DNA from: Clostridiales bacterium
GTDB lineage: Bacteria > Bacillota > Clostridia > Oscillospirales > Acutalibacteraceae
Length of the DNA stretch: 7,284 nucleotides
Assembly (NCBI GenBank): GCA_020860025.1
Contig: JAJBVC010000089.1
Location: forward strand, 1-7,284
Direction of reading: 5' to 3'
Below are positions 5,910 to 7,284 of the stretch, piece after piece; position 1 is the stretch's first letter, and each line of letters opens with the position of its first letter. The translations under genes and the position numbers were made by a program. The notes under the pieces are model-generated. The model was not told the DNA's origin, searched no databases, and saw only the letters and a list, made by a program, of their open reading frames with translations.

Positions 5910-6234
5910 CCTCGTCATCTCCGTAACCTACGGCTGTGTTTGCCGCACTTTTTTCAAGAGCCTCAAAAAAAGACGGGTGCTTTGTCTCCGTCTCCTGCGC
6001 CAGCTCCATAAGCTTGTCGAGCGCTTTGAATCGGTCGAAGAATTTTATTTCCATTCCTCCGCCCTTGGGTCTTTTAATTTCACTTACGTTGAAAAGATTT
6101 AACGTCGGGAGCGTTTGCAATATGCTTTGCTCGTCTTTAAAAAGAAGTGATACCGCATCTGTAATTTCACCGAAAGCAAGTCGCCTTAAACCGTCGCATA
6201 CTTCTTTTTTCGTAATCTTTTTTCTTCTTGCCAT
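5902..6234 (-). CDS. Putative terminase small subunit
   Basis: This 110-residue protein is encoded immediately before and overlapping terL, the standard place for the DNA-recognition subunit that brings the packaging motor to phage DNA. It begins with a basic MARRKKITKKEV, then a helical stretch (CDGLRRLAFGEITDAVSLLF), a hydrophobic middle (LQTLPTLNLFNVSEIKR) and PKGGGMEIKFFDRFKALDKLMELA. The last segment resembles the C-terminal region of Firmicute small terminases, where a strand precedes a helix of type (D)(R/K)xKALxxL. No helix-turn-helix is clear, and the protein is shorter than many small subunits (130-180 residues), so only one domain may be present. ATG at 6234 has AAAGGTGA 6 bases upstream. 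It is the first gene of the phage block. Confidence 0.6.
   Translation of the reverse strand: MARRKKITKKEVCDGLRRLAFGEITDAVSLLFKDEQSILQTLPTLNLFNVSEIKRPKGGGMEIKFFDRFKALDKLMELAQETETKHPSFFEALEKSAANTAVGYGDDEDV
5919..5922 (-). promoter_or_regulatory. Ribosome binding site deciding the terL start
   Basis: GGAG on the minus strand (within TACGGAG) touches the ATG at 5918 but is 9 bases from the ATG at 5909. The spacing favours the second ATG, giving a protein that begins MFKFVEFSPKQ. Confidence 0.5.
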
Positions 6235-6268
6235 AAATATTCACCTTTCGATTGTTTTTGAAGAGAGT

Positions 6269-6303
6269 AAAAAAATCACCCTACACTAATCGTCTGTGTA
6301 GAG
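6269..6303 (-). terminator. Rho-independent terminator-like hairpin ahead of the packaging operon
   Basis: The minus-strand RNA folds CUCUACAC (6303-6296) with GUGUAGGG (6286-6279), eight pairs with one G·U, around a 9-base loop. UGA and then seven U residues (6275-6269) follow. This is a good intrinsic terminator. It most simply ends the M23 peptidase transcript, although it lies 160 bases past that stop. It is only 35 bases before the first packaging gene, leaving no room for a promoter in between, so it could also act as a leader attenuator. Confidence 0.65.
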
Positions 6304-6323
6304 CAATTTTATAGTTTTGTTAT

Positions 6324-6352
6324 GCTATATTTTCGGTAAAAATCTTTCTCCA
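6324..6352 (-). promoter_or_regulatory. Weak sigma-A promoter candidate for the packaging operon
   Basis: On the minus strand TGGAGA (6352-6347) and TATAGC (6329-6324) are 17 bases apart and match the -35 and -10 consensus at four of six positions each. If used, the transcript would begin near 6317 and carry the terminator-like hairpin in its leader. The match is modest for AT-rich DNA. I see nothing else promoter-like in the 6235-6462 intergenic stretch. Confidence 0.2.
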
Positions 6353-6462
6353 AAATGAAAAAAAGAGAAATTATTCAAAGATTATGAATATTCAGACTGT
6401 CGATAAAGCAGCCATAACCACGCTCAATCATAAGTGTGGCAGATTATTTTTTTAGTCCGTTA

Positions 6463-7182
6463 TTATTCAGACTTGCTCATAACGTCAAGCGGATTTACAA
6501 CATTACCGTCAACTGTCGTTTCAAAATGAAGATGACTTTCGCTGTCAGCCTCAAAGGGAACTGTTCCCAAAGTACCGATAGCCTGACCGATTGTAACATA
6601 ATCCCCTTCGGAAACATTTACAGTATCAAGACCGCAGTATTTCGCCACGAGCTTGCCGCCGTGGTCTATTTCAACTACCTTGCCGAGCAGACTGTCTTTT
6701 GTGACGGAAAGCACCAAGCCGTCGTTTATTGCCGAAATTTTACTTCCTGCGCTCGCTTTAAAATCAACGGCTGTATGTGAGCGGTAATCGCCCATAGTTT
6801 CATTCAGAACAAGCTCCTGTGTATATCCGTTGATAACAGTCTCCTCGCACGGATATTTATAAAAAGATTTGTAAGGAGTGTTCGTGTCCGTCTCTTCCAT
6901 TGTCGCAGGCTCTGTAGTCGTTTTTTCTGTCGTTGTCGCTTTTGCAGTGCTTTCGGTCGTTGAAGACGTTTCCGCCGTTTCTGTCTTTTCTGTCGTCTCC
7001 TTTACGGTCACACGGTTTTGAACCTCGGTAGTCTGTGCCACGGTGGTCGCTTCGTTTACCTTCGTCGTGTCGGTACTTCGGGAAGAAAAATATACTATCA
7101 GCCCAAGCGCAATAATGCAAAGGCAAATAACGGAAAATAATGCACGTAAATTTTTATTGTTTGGTTTGTCTTTTGTTGCCAT
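6463..7182 (-). CDS. Membrane-anchored M23 (LytM) peptidase, SpoIIQ-like
   Basis: This 239-residue protein has a short cytoplasmic end (1-13), one membrane helix (about 14-32, LFSVICLCIIALGLIVYF), a Thr/Glu-rich linker (about 36-101) and a C-terminal LytM domain (about 110-235) outside the membrane. Metal-site residues of M23 peptidases are visible: His136-x3-Asp140 in MGDYRSHTAVD and His217-x-His219 in ESHLHFET. The topology and the MGDxRxHxxVD signature match SpoIIQ, the forespore protein that pairs with SpoIIIAH during engulfment. Clostridial SpoIIQ proteins keep the metal ligands whereas the Bacillus one does not. The ATG at 7182 is chosen because TTGAGGTG lies 9 bases upstream; a GTG at 7194 falls within that site. 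A phage lysin or another cell-wall enzyme is possible but less likely, given the lone membrane anchor and separate position. The gene appears to be host, not phage. Confidence 0.8.
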   Translation of the reverse strand: MATKDKPNNKNLRALFSVICLCIIALGLIVYFSSRSTDTTKVNEATTVAQTTEVQNRVTVKETTEKTETAETSSTTESTAKATTTEKTTTEPATMEETDTNTPYKSFYKYPCEETVINGYTQELVLNETMGDYRSHTAVDFKASAGSKISAINDGLVLSVTKDSLLGKVVEIDHGGKLVAKYCGLDTVNVSEGDYVTIGQAIGTLGTVPFEADSESHLHFETTVDGNVVNPLDVMSKSE

Positions 7183-7191
7183 AAATAATAA

Positions 7192-7199
7192 CACCTCAA
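7192..7199 (-). promoter_or_regulatory. Ribosome binding site deciding the M23 peptidase start
   Basis: TTGAGGTG on the minus strand ends 9 bases before ATG at 7182. The upstream in-frame GTG (7194-7192) is the last part of this site and so cannot be the start. Confidence 0.65.
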
Positions 7200-7284
7200 G
7201 ACAAGTATTAACGAAAGAGATATATTTTATTCAGAAATAAAACAGACTTTTCCAACATCCCTTCCAACGTATAAATATTTACAC

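Noticed and set aside
5936..6289. Plus-strand 117-codon open frame opposite the small terminase gene
   Set aside because: Its composition is an antisense artefact with no plausible SD, and it covers a coding sequence with a good start on the minus strand.
6345..6370. TTTCTC/GAGAAA inverted repeat in the intergenic stretch
   Set aside because: The stem is short and AU-rich with a 14-base loop, so it is too weak to call a terminator.
6355..6387. Plus-strand 10-codon ORF (MKKREIIQRL) in the intergenic stretch
   Set aside because: No ribosome binding site precedes it and it is too short to separate from chance.
6418..6453. Plus-strand hairpin CCACGC/GTGTGG followed by seven T residues
   Set aside because: It looks like a terminator for plus-strand transcription, but no plus-strand gene precedes it. 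On the minus strand the stem has a mismatch and no U-tract, so it would not end the peptidase transcript.
6389..6473. Direct repeat TATTCAGACT at 6389-6398 and 6464-6473, the second copy over the peptidase stop, as a possible attachment core
   Set aside because: Ten bases 75 bp apart is too short and too close for att sites, no integrase is present, and a 10-base repeat is expected by chance in a window of this size.
6857..7126. Minus-strand 89-codon frame inside the peptidase gene
   Set aside because: It is the Thr-rich linker read in another frame. The repetitive codons keep the shifted frame open, and the Asp/Arg-rich product is not credible.
7183..7284. Sigma-F/G or sigma-A promoter for the SpoIIQ-like gene
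   Set aside because: I searched the visible 102 bases and found no pair of elements with convincing match and spacing. The promoter may lie outside the window.
1..7284. CRISPR array, tRNA genes, insertion sequences, integrase or defence genes
   Set aside because: No regularly spaced repeats, cloverleaf-like sequence, transposase or recombinase motif, or nuclease/toxin domain beyond the terminase was seen on either strand.

Overview
The window holds the head-and-packaging half of a tailed-phage (HK97-fold, siphovirus-like) late gene cluster. All genes lie on the minus strand and read from right to left. A cellular-looking gene for a membrane-anchored M23 (LytM) peptidase of SpoIIQ type sits at the right edge. 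The AT-rich DNA, the strong AGGAGG-type ribosome binding sites, the SpoIIQ-like protein with its Thr/Glu-rich linker, and the style of the phage proteins suggest a spore-forming low-GC Firmicute of class Clostridia, perhaps a gut Oscillospiraceae/Ruminococcaceae-type organism. The taxonomy is inference.

Layout in transcription order: the M23 peptidase (7182-6463); a 228-bp intergenic stretch with a rho-independent-terminator-like hairpin (6303-6269) and a weak promoter candidate; a putative small terminase subunit (6234-5902); the large terminase (5909-4644); a 12-bp degenerate tandem repeat; the portal (4580-3459, TTG start); a prohead protease with a C-terminal scaffold-like half (3458-2430, TTG start, possible nested scaffold start at 2789); the major capsid protein (2408-1419); a 114-bp gap with a strong hairpin (1375-1344); three small connector genes (1304-909, 906-538, 560-150); and a 29-codon ORF with a near-ideal ribosome binding site (157-68). 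The first 67 bases are AT-rich and carry no gene I can support.

How the parts work together: terminase small and large subunits recognise and translocate DNA through the portal into a shell. The shell is built from the major capsid protein on a scaffold and matured by the protease. The three small proteins would finish the connector and close the head ready for a tail. The gene order is canonical, and neighbours are tightly packed or overlapping, apart from the 114-bp gap behind the capsid gene and about 64 bp between terminase and portal.

The points most worth a second look are: (1) the module stops at the head-tail joint in a tiny ORF followed by AT-rich repeats, so it may be a truncated prophage, a head-only element, or simply cut by the window edge; (2) a Cys/His knuckle inserted next to the protease active-site serine; (3) a possible internal start for a free scaffold; (4) a terminator-like hairpin just ahead of the packaging operon; (5) an in-frame stop-containing 12-bp repeat joining terminase to portal; and (6) three TTG start codons in one operon. 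No integrase, repressor, lysis, tail or RNA gene and no CRISPR array was found.
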